Source: Thalassovita mediterranea
Lineage (GTDB): Bacteria; Pseudomonadota; Alphaproteobacteria; Caulobacterales; Hyphomonadaceae
Direction of reading: 5' to 3'
DNA: 64,000 bases
Assembly: GCA_019448215.1 (NCBI GenBank)
Contig: CP080408.1
Location: 2,852,001 to 2,916,000 of the forward strand
Every line of letters begins with the position of its first letter. Positions within the stretch are counted from its first letter, which is position 1. The notes beneath the pieces are model-generated. The model ran no database searches. It was given only the letters and a program-made list of their open reading frames with translations, and was not told the DNA's origin. Made by a program: the position numbers and the translations under genes. Shown in pieces: positions 9,084 through 18,309 of the stretch.

Positions 9084-9184
9084 GCCACTGCTCCCTGATC
9101 ATTTTGTCTGGCCGCAACCTAGCGAAACCGGGGCGCTGAACAAGCGTCTCGCAGGGTAATCCTGAGAAGAGTTGCGCCCCGACA

Positions 9185-9220
9185 TATAAAAAGGGCCGAC
9201 ACTTGGTCGGCCCCTTCAAT
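9185..9220 (-). terminator. Rho-independent terminator after the DUF2383 gene
   Basis: A perfect 8-bp stem (9193-9200 with 9206-9213) with a 5-base loop is followed, read on the minus strand, by a TTTTTAT tract. It lies 34 bases beyond the stop of the minus-strand four-helix-bundle gene. Confidence 0.85.
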
Positions 9221-9246
9221 AAGGTGGTTGGAAAGCGCTGGCCGAA

Positions 9247-9678
9247 CTAGCTCAGTGCGTCGGCAAAATTCTCGCCCTGCCGGGCCGAATTCTTGGCCCG
9301 CTTGAGCAGCTCAACGGTTTCCGGATCAAGGTCAGTCTTCTCGAGCTTCGAATCGATACGGTCACCAAGATAGTCTTCACCGTCATCGACCGCTTCGAGG
9401 GCCGCCTTTTCATCGCTCATGAACAGCGACGTGAAGTCGGCCCAGCCGCGGTGCAGCGTACCTGCAGTACCGCCCTCGGTTTCCGGCTCTCCGCCAAGGT
9501 CACGGACCCTGGCCTGGAATGCGGTCACGAGTTCACTGCGCTCATAGGCAAGCGTCTTGAACTTGTTGCGCAGACCGTGGTTCTCATCCGCAACCTCGCA
9601 AACCTTCTCATAGCCTTTCTGGCTATCGATCAGGGTTTTGGTCACGTCATTCAGCACTTCAATATTGGGGTTCGACAT
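9247..9678 (-). CDS. PA2169-type four-helix-bundle protein (DUF2383)
   Basis: The protein is 143 residues and almost entirely helical, with the alternating hydrophobic pattern of the PA2169/DUF2383 family, a ferritin-like four-helix bundle. Family members are often stress-induced; the function is not known. The ATG at 9678 is preceded by AGGAGA, whereas the longer frame upstream runs into a promoter region. Its own terminator follows, so it is probably a single-gene transcript. The purD gene ends 79 bases upstream on the same strand. Confidence 0.8.
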   Translation of the reverse strand: MSNPNIEVLNDVTKTLIDSQKGYEKVCEVADENHGLRNKFKTLAYERSELVTAFQARVRDLGGEPETEGGTAGTLHRGWADFTSLFMSDEKAALEAVDDGEDYLGDRIDSKLEKTDLDPETVELLKRAKNSARQGENFADALS

Positions 9679-9757
9679 TCTGTCATCTCCTTTGTGGCGA
9701 ACAGGAGAATAACGATGGATGCCAACCTGCAGTTGCCCAGCCTCTGCAGAAAGCCCG

Positions 9758-11047
9758 CTATTTGAGTGCGCGGTACCCGATGTCCTTACGGAAGAAACCG
9801 CCCGGCCAATCAATGGCTGCGACACCCTCATAGGCCTTGTCGATGGCGGCCTTCAGACTTTCGCCCGTCGCGGTCACGCCAAGCACTCGTCCGCCAGTCC
9901 CAATCATCTCATTCTTGTCGTTGATGTCGGTGCCAGCGTGGAAGACAGTGACGCCTTCAATCGCATCCGCAGCGTCGACGCCTTTGATGACGGTGCCCTT
10001 CAAAGGCTTGTCTGGATAGCCTTCAGCCGCCATCACGACAGTCGCGCTGGGGGTGAAGTCAGAGAGGCCCATCATCTCGCAAAGCGATGCGTGGCTGCCG
10101 ACGAGCCCGCCCGTTGAACAGACGAGTAGCGCCGGCACAATGTCCCCCGGCAGACCCGCCATGAGGGCCTGACACTCAGGGTCACCGAAGCGTGCGTTGA
10201 ACTCGACGACTTTCGGGCCGCTCTCGGTCACCATGATGCCGACATAGAGCACGCCCTGATACGGCATGCCGTCTTCTGCCATGCCAGACAGCATGGGCTC
10301 CACGATCAGCGTCTGGACGAGTTCCATGATACGCGCATCAACGACAGGTGCAGGCGCATAGGCGCCCATACCGCCCGTATTCGGACCCACGTCGCCGTCG
10401 CCGACCCGCTTATGGTCCTGCGCGGCGGGAAGGTAGATGGCGCCCTCCCCATCCGTCATGACGAAGATGGAAGCCTCCTCGCCGGTCATGAACTCTTCGA
10501 TGACGATTTCGGCAGACGCTTCACCGAACTTGCCGGTCATGAATTCCTCGACCGTATTCTCCGCATCTTCCTGCGACTCGACGATGACGACGCCTTTGCC
10601 GGACGCCAGCCCATCCGCCTTGATCACATAGGGGCCTTCGACCGTCTCAAGGTAATCGAGCGCCTCTGTCAGATCGCTAAAGCGACCGTACGCAGCAGTG
10701 GGTACGCCATACTTCTGCATCAGGTCCTTGGCGAAACCCTTGGAGCTTTCGAGCTGCGCAGCCTGCTGGCTTGGCCCGAACACATCGAAGCCGCGAGCCC
10801 GCAGCGCGTCTGACGCCCCTGCCGCCAGCGGCGCTTCAGGGCCGATGATGATGAGGTCTGGCGTAATTTGCAGCGCCAGTTCCTGAACCGCGTGCAGATC
10901 GGTTGGATCGAGATCGAAACACGGGCCGATCTTGTCCATGCCGGGGTTTCCGGGCGCTGAGAAAACTTCGTCCACCAGAGGCGACTGTGCGATTTTCCAG
11001 GCCAACGCATGTTCGCGTCCGCCAGAACCAAGAATGAGAATTTTCAT
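9758..11047 (-). CDS. purD: phosphoribosylamine--glycine ligase (GAR synthetase)
   Basis: PurD makes glycinamide ribonucleotide from phosphoribosylamine, glycine and ATP, the second step of purine synthesis. From the ATG at 11047 the protein is 429 residues, the usual length. It begins MKILILGSGGREHALAWKIAQS, the classical N-terminus, and shows ATP-grasp motifs including KADGLASGKGV, the GPNTGGMGAYAP loop and VEFNARFGDPE. The longer frame would add 48 residues of no family character. A 155-base gap separates it from a divergent gene. Confidence 0.97.
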   Translation of the reverse strand: MKILILGSGGREHALAWKIAQSPLVDEVFSAPGNPGMDKIGPCFDLDPTDLHAVQELALQITPDLIIIGPEAPLAAGASDALRARGFDVFGPSQQAAQLESSKGFAKDLMQKYGVPTAAYGRFSDLTEALDYLETVEGPYVIKADGLASGKGVVIVESQEDAENTVEEFMTGKFGEASAEIVIEEFMTGEEASIFVMTDGEGAIYLPAAQDHKRVGDGDVGPNTGGMGAYAPAPVVDARIMELVQTLIVEPMLSGMAEDGMPYQGVLYVGIMVTESGPKVVEFNARFGDPECQALMAGLPGDIVPALLVCSTGGLVGSHASLCEMMGLSDFTPSATVVMAAEGYPDKPLKGTVIKGVDAADAIEGVTVFHAGTDINDKNEMIGTGGRVLGVTATGESLKAAIDKAYEGVAAIDWPGGFFRKDIGYRALK

Positions 11048-11143
11048 GGCAGGGGTGATGAACGCGATTTCCCGATGGATCAAGGCTTCTTGCCTGCCTG
11101 ACTGACGGCGGCGACCGGTGGAAAGCCCGCGACAAATAATTGT

Positions 11144-11164
11144 GGGCTGACTGGAGATCAGCCC
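11144..11164. other. small inverted repeat in the purD divergent region
   Basis: A perfect 7-bp stem (11144-11150 with 11158-11164) with a 7-base loop lies between the divergent purD and 11203 genes. There is no T-tract in either direction, so it is more likely an operator or a leader hairpin than a terminator. No riboswitch family was recognised. Confidence 0.3.
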
Positions 11165-11202
11165 TTGATGATAGCGCCTGTCGCAAGGCAAGCTCAGGAT
11201 AG

Positions 11203-11655
11203 ATGACCAAACCCTATTCCGCCCGCACGCCCAGCCACGATCTAAGCGGCCTCTGGACCGGCTTCTACGCCTATGACCTCACTGATGACGCCGTTCCTTT
11301 TACGGCGTGGATTTCCGAGGATGAGGGCACCATCACAGGCTCTGTGCTTGAGGATGATATCACCAGCATGGAACCGGACGGCGAATGCACCTCTGAGATC
11401 ATCGGCGAACGGCGCGGGCTGGACGTTCGCTTCACCAAGATCGAAACGGCAGGACCGGACGGCAGCCTGGAGCTGCTCCGCTATCAGGGCGATACGGATC
11501 CCGAATGCTGCGTTATCAGCGGCGTCTGGTTCTTTGATGATCCGGCAGAAAGCTCCGGCACATTCATGATGACCCGCATCTCTGGCGCCCTGAAAGCGGC
11601 CATCCAGCCAGCAGCTGCCAGCGAGAGCCAGATCGGCCGCAACACCGAGGACTGA
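11203..11655 (+). CDS. conserved-looking protein of unknown function
   Basis: I do not recognise this 150-residue protein. It has no signal peptide or membrane segment and is acidic overall, with a predicted beta-rich region (residues 14-130) containing LSGLWTGFYAYDL, a short Trp/Gly-rich opening seen in several lipocalin- or avidin-like beta barrels. The last 20 residues are Ala/Ser-rich. An AGGATAG sequence precedes the ATG. It ends 6 bases before the xseA GTG start, so the two are likely co-transcribed, which does not prove a shared function. Confidence 0.7.
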   Translation: MTKPYSARTPSHDLSGLWTGFYAYDLTDDAVPFTAWISEDEGTITGSVLEDDITSMEPDGECTSEIIGERRGLDVRFTKIETAGPDGSLELLRYQGDTDPECCVISGVWFFDDPAESSGTFMMTRISGALKAAIQPAAASESQIGRNTED

Positions 11656-11661
11656 TCAGGC

Positions 11662-13101
11662 GTGAGCGAAACACCCCCGTCAAACGTCGTTGAGCTTTCT
11701 GTCTCCGAACTCGCAGGGGCGCTCAAGCGCACCATTGAAACGACCTATGATCATGTGCGTGTGCGCGGTGAGCTCGGTCGCGTCACGATTGCGCGCTCGG
11801 GCCACATGTATGCCGACATCAAGGACGACAAGGCTGTCCTGAATACGGTGATGTGGAAGGGCTCCGTGCAGCGCCTTCCGTTCAAGCCGGAGGAAGGACT
11901 GGAGGTCGTCGCGGAAGGTCGGCTCTCGACCTATCCAGGGCGATCCAACTATCAGCTCATCGCCGACTTCATGCGCCCAGCTGGCGCTGGCGCGCTCATG
12001 GCGCTTCTCGAAGAGCGCAAGAAGAAGCTCGCCTCTGAAGGCCTGTTCGATGAGCGGCACAAGAAGCCACTTCCCTTCCTGCCAAGAACGGTCGGCGTGG
12101 TGACCAGCCCTACGGGCGCTGTCATCCGCGATATCCTGCACCGTATCCGGGAGCGTTTTCCGGTGCGTGTCATTCTCTGGCCAGCTCTGGTGCAGGGCGA
12201 CCGCGCCGCCGCGCAGATTGAAGCGGGTATTCGGGGATTCAACGCTATGCCAGAGGGCGATCGTCCCGACGTGCTGATTGTCGGTCGTGGCGGCGGCTCC
12301 ATAGAAGACCTCTGGCCCTTCAACGAAGAAAACGTCGTTCGCGCGGCATTCGAGAGTAAGATCCCTCTTATCTCCGCAGTCGGCCATGAGACCGATACCA
12401 CCCTCATCGACTTCGTGTCCGATGCGCGCGCGCCGACCCCTACGGGCGCGGCAGAGATTGCGGTGCCGGTGCGCTCTGATCTGATGATGGCGATTGAAGA
12501 GCGCGCGCAAAGCCTGACCCGGGCCCTGTCGCGCCGGGTTCGCCATGACGCTGACCGGCTAAGGGCCTCACGCCTGCCGAGGCTTGAAACCCTCATCGCG
12601 CAAAAGCGCCAGAGCCTCGACTATCTGGACGCAGGCCTACGCGGCGGGCTCTCTAGCGCCATCAAGTCAAAGCACATCGAACTCGCGCGTACAGGAAGCC
12701 GCCTGCGCACTGATCCGCTTAGCAAGGATGCGCGCGATGCCCGCCGTCGCCTTCTGGACACGGCCAAGCGCGCCCGCCCCGCACTGGAACGCCTGATCGA
12801 TACGCGAAAGCAACGACTCACGGCTGGCGCGAATTTGCTGGAAGCACTCTCCTATCAGGCGACGCTGGCCCGAGGCTTTTCCGTCGTGAGGAATGCAGAC
12901 GGCGCAATTCTACGGACGTCGAAAACCGTCTCAACCGGCGACCATCTCAGCATCACGCTGAGCGACGGCTCGGTCGACGCTTCGGTGATCGAAGGCGAGA
13001 CAAAGTCGGCCAGGAAGTCCGAGCCAAGCGCCGCCAAACCGAAGTCCCCTCCAACACCTTCAAAGCCTGCCAAGGAACCGCCGCAGGGCGATCTCTTTTA
13101 G
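11662..13101 (+). CDS. xseA: exodeoxyribonuclease VII large subunit
   Basis: XseA is the catalytic subunit of the nuclease that degrades single-stranded DNA. The 479-residue product begins at a GTG, directly after the preceding gene. It has the N-terminal OB fold (about residues 8-105), then the catalytic domain with VGVVTSPTGAVIRDI and VGRGGGSIEDLWPFNEE, and AVGHETDTTLIDFVSDARAPTP, followed by a long charged coiled-coil region. The C-terminal tail is a Lys/Pro/Ser-rich extension ending in GDLF. The small subunit XseB is not in the window. Confidence 0.96.
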   Translation: MSETPPSNVVELSVSELAGALKRTIETTYDHVRVRGELGRVTIARSGHMYADIKDDKAVLNTVMWKGSVQRLPFKPEEGLEVVAEGRLSTYPGRSNYQLIADFMRPAGAGALMALLEERKKKLASEGLFDERHKKPLPFLPRTVGVVTSPTGAVIRDILHRIRERFPVRVILWPALVQGDRAAAQIEAGIRGFNAMPEGDRPDVLIVGRGGGSIEDLWPFNEENVVRAAFESKIPLISAVGHETDTTLIDFVSDARAPTPTGAAEIAVPVRSDLMMAIEERAQSLTRALSRRVRHDADRLRASRLPRLETLIAQKRQSLDYLDAGLRGGLSSAIKSKHIELARTGSRLRTDPLSKDARDARRRLLDTAKRARPALERLIDTRKQRLTAGANLLEALSYQATLARGFSVVRNADGAILRTSKTVSTGDHLSITLSDGSVDASVIEGETKSARKSEPSAAKPKSPPTPSKPAKEPPQGDLF

Positions 13102-13104
13102 GGG

Positions 13105-13584
13105 CTAGGCGCTGGCTGGCTTCACCTTGAGGCCGTTGCCTTCAGTCCCATCGACGATGACGGACGCACCCGTGTCCGGATTGCTGCCGTCAGTCGTCTC
13201 GGCAGGCCACTCAGTGTCGCCAAGCCGCACCCTACCCTGCCCATTCGCAAAAGCAGCGATCACGGTGGCGCGCTGACCAAGCGTGCGGCTCATCAGCCGG
13301 TTCAGGGTTGGATGTTCGGCAACCTTCTTGCGCATGTTGGCAAAGACTTTCCGTCCAAGCACGACAAGCCCAACAGCCGCGACGGCAAAGAACAGGAACT
13401 GCCCCTGCCAGCTATGGCTACCAATGATTGCGAACGCCGAGAACACTGCCGTAGCACCGGCCGCAATCGAGACCCAGAGCAGGTCGAACGTGCCAAGCAT
13501 CGTCTCGATCGCGAGGAGGACCAGCGCCAGGACAAGCCAATGCCAGGCGCTGAGAGGCCAGATCAGGTCGATGAGTGCGTCCAC
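13105..13584 (-). CDS. NfeD family membrane protein
   Basis: The short-form NfeD protein has 159 residues, with about three transmembrane helices (residues 12-32, 34-54 and 62-80) and a C-terminal OB-fold-like domain ending GNGLKVKPA. Short NfeD proteins partner with SPFH proteins in membrane microdomains. It starts at a GTG preceded by GGGAGGAG, 2 bases after the SPFH gene stop, so the pair forms an operon. Its stop is 3 bases from the convergent xseA stop. Its precise role is unknown. Confidence 0.86.
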   Translation of the reverse strand: MDALIDLIWPLSAWHWLVLALVLLAIETMLGTFDLLWVSIAAGATAVFSAFAIIGSHSWQGQFLFFAVAAVGLVVLGRKVFANMRKKVAEHPTLNRLMSRTLGQRATVIAAFANGQGRVRLGDTEWPAETTDGSNPDTGASVIVDGTEGNGLKVKPASA

Positions 13585-13586
13585 GA

Positions 13587-14552
13587 CTACTCCTCCCGCC
13601 TGCGGGTAGTTGGGACAGCGCCGCCTGAGTTGGCGGCAAGCGACTTGCCCGCGCTCTCGGTGAGGCCGCGGATCCCCTCAATTGTGCCGAGGATGGAGCT
13701 GAACTCGGCCGGGATGATCACGGTCTTGTTGCTCTGGGACGTTGCAAGCTTCTCGAAGGCCATCACGTATTGCTGGCCGAGGAAGTAATTGATCGCGTTC
13801 ACATCGCCCTTGGCGATAGCTTCAGAAACCATGGCAGTCGCTTTTGCCTCCGCTTCGGCTTCGCGCTCACGTGCTTCAGCGTCGCGGAAGGCGGCTTCGC
13901 GGCGGCCCTCGGCCTCAAGGATTTGGGACTGCTTGGCGCCTTCGGCCTTGAGAATGGCAGACTGCTTGTCACCTTCCGCAGTAAGGATCTCTGCGCGCTT
14001 CAGGCGCTCGGCTTTCATCTGGCGGGCCATGGCCTCAGTGATGTCAGCCGGCGGCGTCAGGTCGGCAATCTCAATCCGCGTCACCTTTACGCCCCACGGG
14101 TTCGTCGCGGCATCAACAACTGAAAGAAGCCGCGCATTGATCTCATCCCGGTTCGACAGGACTTCATCGAGATCCATCGAGCCGACCACCGTCCGGATGT
14201 TCGTCAGGGACAGGTTCTGGATAGCATTCTGGAGATTGTTGACCTCATAGGCCGCCGAAACCGGGTCGATCACCTGAATGAAGACGACAGCATCACATGA
14301 CACCATCGCATTGTCCTTGGTGATCACTTCCTGGGTTGGAATGTCGAGCACGCTTTCCATCATGTTCATCTTGCGGCCAACGCGCTGATAGAATGGAATG
14401 ATGAAGTGAAGTCCGGGCGATAAGGTATTGGTATAGCGACCAAAATTCTCGACCGTGAAATTATATCCTTGCGGCACGACCTTGATGGCCGAGACCAGCA
14501 CGATGAGCGCGACTGCGGCAATGACGATGACGACGATGACAGATGGTTCCAT
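13587..14552 (-). CDS. SPFH/stomatin-like protein (QmcA/band 7)
   Basis: The protein is 321 residues with an N-terminal membrane anchor (about 3-25), then a band-7/SPFH domain (KVVPQGYNFTVENFGRYTNTL onwards) and a long Ala/Glu-rich coiled coil (about residues 175-250) that drives oligomer formation. Its close relatives QmcA and stomatin-like proteins scaffold membrane proteases such as FtsH. An AAGGAGGAG ribosome site precedes the ATG. It is paired with the NfeD gene just downstream, a common and functionally linked arrangement. Confidence 0.93.
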   Translation of the reverse strand: MEPSVIVVIVIAAVALIVLVSAIKVVPQGYNFTVENFGRYTNTLSPGLHFIIPFYQRVGRKMNMMESVLDIPTQEVITKDNAMVSCDAVVFIQVIDPVSAAYEVNNLQNAIQNLSLTNIRTVVGSMDLDEVLSNRDEINARLLSVVDAATNPWGVKVTRIEIADLTPPADITEAMARQMKAERLKRAEILTAEGDKQSAILKAEGAKQSQILEAEGRREAAFRDAEAREREAEAEAKATAMVSEAIAKGDVNAINYFLGQQYVMAFEKLATSQSNKTVIIPAEFSSILGTIEGIRGLTESAGKSLAANSGGAVPTTRRREE

Positions 14553-14625
14553 CCAGGCTCTCCTCCTTAACCTAGGACTGATATCGGGGCGTTTTCATCG
14601 TTTTTCAATAAGAATAAATTCAAAA

Positions 14626-14652
14626 CGGCGCACACCTCGAAGGTATGCGCCG
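14626..14652 (-). terminator. Rho-independent terminator after the peroxiredoxin gene
   Basis: A stem of about 12 bp with one mismatch (14626-14637 with 14641-14652) is followed, on the minus strand, by a TTTT tract at 14622-14625. It lies 41 bases beyond the minus-strand peroxiredoxin stop. Confidence 0.75.
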
Positions 14653-14693
14653 CTTATAGACCGAGTCAGCTGTCTTGCTGATCTAAATTCGGT

Positions 14694-15176
14694 TCAGAGC
14701 TGGCCGAGAAGATAGTCGGCCGAAGACACTTTGAACTCGCCGCCATCTTCGACATTGAGCTGCTCAACGACGCCGTCCTTGACCAGCATGGAATAGCGCT
14801 TGGACCGCTCACCCATGCCAAAGCCGCTGGCGTCCATCTCGAGGCCCATGGCTTTTGCGAAAGCGCCATTGCCGTCTGCCAGCATACGGACCTTGCCGCC
14901 TGTCTTGGCTGACTCGCCCCAGGCGTTCATGACGAAGACGTCGTTGACCGACGTGCAGACAATGTCATCGACGCCCTTGCCGTGCAGCTCTTCGGCTTTC
15001 TCCACGAAGCCTGGCAGGTGCTTGGCTGAACAGGTTGGTGTGAAAGCACCTGGAACGGCGAAGAGCGCGACGGTCTTGCCCTTGAAGATGTCGTCGGTCT
15101 TGCGGGGCTCGGGACCATTGCCCGTCATTTCCATCAGGACCGCGTCCGGAAGTTTATCGCCTTGCTTGATCGTCAT
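14694..15176 (-). CDS. peroxiredoxin, Prx5/redoxin type
   Basis: The 160-residue cytosolic peroxiredoxin reduces hydrogen peroxide and organic peroxides. The active-site signature PGAFTPTCSAKHLPGF places the peroxidatic Cys at about residue 49. The conserved downstream Arg lies near residue 125. The length and motif match Prx5 (AhpC/TSA redoxin) proteins, which use glutathione or glutaredoxin, consistent with gshA and a GST elsewhere in the window. An AAGGAG ribosome site precedes the ATG, and a terminator follows. Confidence 0.94.
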   Translation of the reverse strand: MTIKQGDKLPDAVLMEMTGNGPEPRKTDDIFKGKTVALFAVPGAFTPTCSAKHLPGFVEKAEELHGKGVDDIVCTSVNDVFVMNAWGESAKTGGKVRMLADGNGAFAKAMGLEMDASGFGMGERSKRYSMLVKDGVVEQLNVEDGGEFKVSSADYLLGQL

Positions 15177-15293
15177 TGAATTTCTCCTTGCGAAACTGCT
15201 CGCTTCTTATGCAAGTGCGGGCAAGCTTTCAATCGAACCTTGATAAATCACCGGGCCTGAGTCAGCTTTCAGCCAAGGAAAGGTGACCAGATC

Positions 15294-15854
15294 ATGATGA
15301 GCGATCTGACTGGCAAGCTACTGATTGCCATGCCCTCAATCGGAGACTCGCGATTTTCACGGTCGGTGGTGCTCGTCTGCGCGCACGAACCTGAATATGC
15401 GATGGGTATTGTCCTAAACAAGCCGATTGATGACCTCACGCTGCCCCAGCTCCTGTCGCAGCTTGGCATCGAGCAGGATATCAAGATCCCTGACAGCGCC
15501 GTGCTGAATGGCGGCCCAGTCGGGACTGATCGGGGCTTTGTCGTTCACACGGATGACTTCCATTGTGAGGGGGCCACGCTGGCCATCAATCACGACTTCT
15601 GCCTGACGGCGACGCGAGATGTGCTCGTCGCCATCGCGTCGGATGATGCACCACGCGAATCGATCATGGCACTCGGCTATTCCGGCTGGGGGGCTGGACA
15701 GCTCGAGACCGAAATTGCGGAAAATGCCTGGATCGTCAGCGAGCCGATCCCGGATCTTGTCTTCGGGCCAAGCCACGACTCCAAATGGTCAACAGCGCTC
15801 AAACTGATTGGCATTGATGTCGCGCGGCTGCACAGCGCAGGCGGTAACGCCTAG
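15294..15854 (+). CDS. YqgE/AlgH family protein (UPF0301)
   Basis: The 186-residue protein matches UPF0301: LTGKLLIAMPSIGDSRFSRSVVLVCAHEPEYAMGIVLNKP-type N-terminus, then NGGPV and GYSGWGAGQLE. The family fold is known but its function is not. It starts at an ATG-ATG pair; the first is preceded by GGAAAGG at a long distance, so the start is uncertain by one codon. It is divergent from the peroxiredoxin gene and convergent with the EAL gene, with only 4 bases between the two stops. Confidence 0.94.
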   Translation: MMSDLTGKLLIAMPSIGDSRFSRSVVLVCAHEPEYAMGIVLNKPIDDLTLPQLLSQLGIEQDIKIPDSAVLNGGPVGTDRGFVVHTDDFHCEGATLAINHDFCLTATRDVLVAIASDDAPRESIMALGYSGWGAGQLETEIAENAWIVSEPIPDLVFGPSHDSKWSTALKLIGIDVARLHSAGGNA

Positions 15855-15858
15855 CCGG

Positions 15859-16884
15859 CTAGGCTTTCAGGAGCTTGCCGGCCTGCACCGCCGGAAGCGG
15901 CCTTGAGAAAGCAAAGCCCTGCACGAAGTCGAAACCAAGCGACTTAAGAAGTCCAACGGTCTCCAGATCTTCAACGCCTTCAGCCGTCGTGCTCAAGCCA
16001 AGTTCATGGGCAAGTCCGGTTACTGACTTCAGAATGGTCTGCATCCGCGGGCGCTCAAGCTTTCTGATGAGGTCCGCATCCACCTTCAGACCATCCGCAG
16101 GCAGAGCTTCCAGCCATTCAAATGACGAATGCCCAGTGCCGAAATCATCAAGCACGACGCCCGCCCCGGCATCCTTGAGGGCTTCAACCGTTCGCAGAGC
16201 CGTCTCCGGATCACGAAGCGCTGCCTGTTCCGTCAGCTCTACCCTTAACTGGCCGGGCGCAAAGTCATGTCCGGCGATAAGGTCACCGACCAGCGCGACA
16301 AGTGATTCTTCGGCAAGGTCTGGTGCGGTCACGTTGACGTTCACGAAAAGGTCACGGCGTCCGCTCTCCCTGATCCATGACGACAGGGCTTCGCTCGCCC
16401 GCATCAACATGGAGGTCGCAAGCCCCCTGTCTTCGGGGCTGTAGGGATGGCCAGCACTCGCCCGTGGCCATCGCGCCAGCGCTTCGAAACCGCCGATCTC
16501 ACCTGATTTCAGCGATACGATTGGCTGGAATGCGGCCTCAAGCTCTGCACCTGACGGATCGGCCAGCCATTCTTCTGCCTCGCCCCGGCGCATCAGAACG
16601 CCTGCTGCCGATCCATCCGCATGGAACCGGCCAGTCAGCGTCAGCGATTTGCCTGTCGACAATTTGAGGCGGCAGGACACCGGCTCATCAATCGGTGTCG
16701 GGTCGGTAAAAAGCTGATGAAGCCTCTGATGGCTGAGACCGACCAGCACCTTCGAAATGGACTGGAGCGTCCATACGCCGTCTATTTCCTGGTACCCTGC
16801 TGACGCATCAACATCGATAGAGAGGCGCATGGACTGCGCATCCCAGGACCATTCGCCTAGCGTAAGAGGGTCGGCCGACAACAT
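15859..16884 (-). CDS. EAL-domain cyclic-di-GMP phosphodiesterase (predicted active)
   Basis: The 341-residue soluble protein has a poorly conserved sensor-like N-terminus (about residues 1-110, perhaps PAS-like) and an EAL domain (114-340). The known metal, substrate and catalytic residues are all present: EAL at 134-136, N184, E219 in ELTEQ, D246-D247 in DDFGTG, K267, E302 in AEGVE and Q322 in VQGF. The only visible deviation is ELTEQ instead of ELTES. It probably hydrolyses c-di-GMP to pGpG. There is no transmembrane segment or GGDEF domain. It lies 39 bases downstream of thrC on the same strand. Confidence 0.9.
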   Translation of the reverse strand: MLSADPLTLGEWSWDAQSMRLSIDVDASAGYQEIDGVWTLQSISKVLVGLSHQRLHQLFTDPTPIDEPVSCRLKLSTGKSLTLTGRFHADGSAAGVLMRRGEAEEWLADPSGAELEAAFQPIVSLKSGEIGGFEALARWPRASAGHPYSPEDRGLATSMLMRASEALSSWIRESGRRDLFVNVNVTAPDLAEESLVALVGDLIAGHDFAPGQLRVELTEQAALRDPETALRTVEALKDAGAGVVLDDFGTGHSSFEWLEALPADGLKVDADLIRKLERPRMQTILKSVTGLAHELGLSTTAEGVEDLETVGLLKSLGFDFVQGFAFSRPLPAVQAGKLLKA

Positions 16885-16923
16885 TGGACGGAACCTAGCC
16901 TCATTCGCAGACGCTGGCGAGCG

Positions 16924-18309
16924 TCAGTCGCGGCGATTTTCAAGGATGTAACGACGGACGTCCGAGACGTCGGAAGAGAGACGCTCGAAGCGTTCTACAC
17001 GGTCTGCGAGGCCCGCGACCCGGTCTGGAAGCGGACAAGCCCGGCCAACGGCGTCCTTCACAGTTTCAGGAAATTTGGCCGGGTGCGCCGTTGCCAGGAC
17101 CACGTCAGTCACGTCTCCTCTGACGGGCTTGCGCCGGGCGACGTGCGTGCCGACCGCTGTGTGCGGACAGATAAGCCAGCCCGTCTCGTTATGAACCTTG
17201 TTCATCTCTTCCAGCGTCTCTGCATCAGAAACAGCAGCCGCAGAGAGACCACTACAGCCCAACGGGCCGGAGATACGGTCGGGAAGATCAACTGCCCCGG
17301 ATTGGGCGAAACTATCATAAAGCCCCCGGATCAGCTCCGGATCACGGCCACTCACCTCAAAGGCAAGCCGTTCGAAATTGCTTGGCACAGAGATGTCCAT
17401 GGCCGGGCTTGGCGTTGCGAGCGCGGGCTTGCGCAGCATGCGCCCCTCCTCGAACAGGACGCGCAGCGTGTCGTTGCCATTGACGGCGCACACTGCCTCA
17501 AACCCTGAAAGAAGACCGCAGCGTGAAGCCACATAGCCGGCCAGAGCGTCGCCCATATTCCCGCTTGGCACAATGAACCGGAGCGAGCGGTCGGCACCCA
17601 CAGCCGCCTGCGTTGTCGCATAATAGACGGCTTGCGCCGCGATCCGCGACCAGTTGATAGAGTTTACCCCTGACAGGTAGGTCTGATTGACGAAATCACG
17701 ATCGGCGAACAGGGATTTGACGATAGCCTGACAGACATCGAAATCGTCATCGATCGCAATGTTGTGGACATTGTCCGCGCCTGTCGTCGTCATAAACAGG
17801 CGCTGAACCGGAGAGACGCGCTCATACGGGTGAAGGATGAAGAGGTCGACCTGTGAAGCCCCTGCAAAGGCTGCAGCCGCGGCACCGCCCGTATCGCCTG
17901 ATGTGGCGCAAGTGACGCTCATGCGAAGGCCACGGGCAGAAAGAACCTCATCGAACAGCTGAGCGATCAACTGCATGGCGACATCCTTGAACGCAAGCGT
18001 CGGCCCGTGATGAAGCTCCATGATGAAGCGGTTCGAACCCCACTGAACGAGCGGGGCGACGCTCTTGTGCGAGAACCCCGAATAGGCCCGTTCGCAAATG
18101 CCTTCGATGGTCGTTTTTGAAAGCTCATCGCCGGCGAATGCAGCGATCACACGGCTGGCGACAGAAACATAACTCTCGTCGGCGATTGCGGGCGCGATGG
18201 CCGGCCAGCTTTCAGGCACATAGAGACCGCCATCGGGCGCCAGTCCCGAAAGGCATGCGTCTACGAAACCTACCGGCTGCGCCTGTCCACGCGTGGAGAT
18301 GAATTTCAC
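16924..18309 (-). CDS. thrC: threonine synthase
   Basis: ThrC converts O-phosphohomoserine to threonine with pyridoxal phosphate. From the GTG at 18309 the protein has 461 residues, the usual size for this longer class, and begins KFISTRGQ as in relatives. The PLP lysine is in HGPTLAFKDVAMQ, and the phosphate-binding glycines are in SGDTGGAAAAAF. A strong GGAGG site is 7 bases upstream, and the GTGA overlaps the SURF1 stop. Placing thrC at the end of the oxidase operon is typical of Caulobacterales-type genomes. A longer reading frame start at 18390 is rejected on the ribosome site. Confidence 0.95.
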   Translation of the reverse strand: MKFISTRGQAQPVGFVDACLSGLAPDGGLYVPESWPAIAPAIADESYVSVASRVIAAFAGDELSKTTIEGICERAYSGFSHKSVAPLVQWGSNRFIMELHHGPTLAFKDVAMQLIAQLFDEVLSARGLRMSVTCATSGDTGGAAAAAFAGASQVDLFILHPYERVSPVQRLFMTTTGADNVHNIAIDDDFDVCQAIVKSLFADRDFVNQTYLSGVNSINWSRIAAQAVYYATTQAAVGADRSLRFIVPSGNMGDALAGYVASRCGLLSGFEAVCAVNGNDTLRVLFEEGRMLRKPALATPSPAMDISVPSNFERLAFEVSGRDPELIRGLYDSFAQSGAVDLPDRISGPLGCSGLSAAAVSDAETLEEMNKVHNETGWLICPHTAVGTHVARRKPVRGDVTDVVLATAHPAKFPETVKDAVGRACPLPDRVAGLADRVERFERLSSDVSDVRRYILENRRD

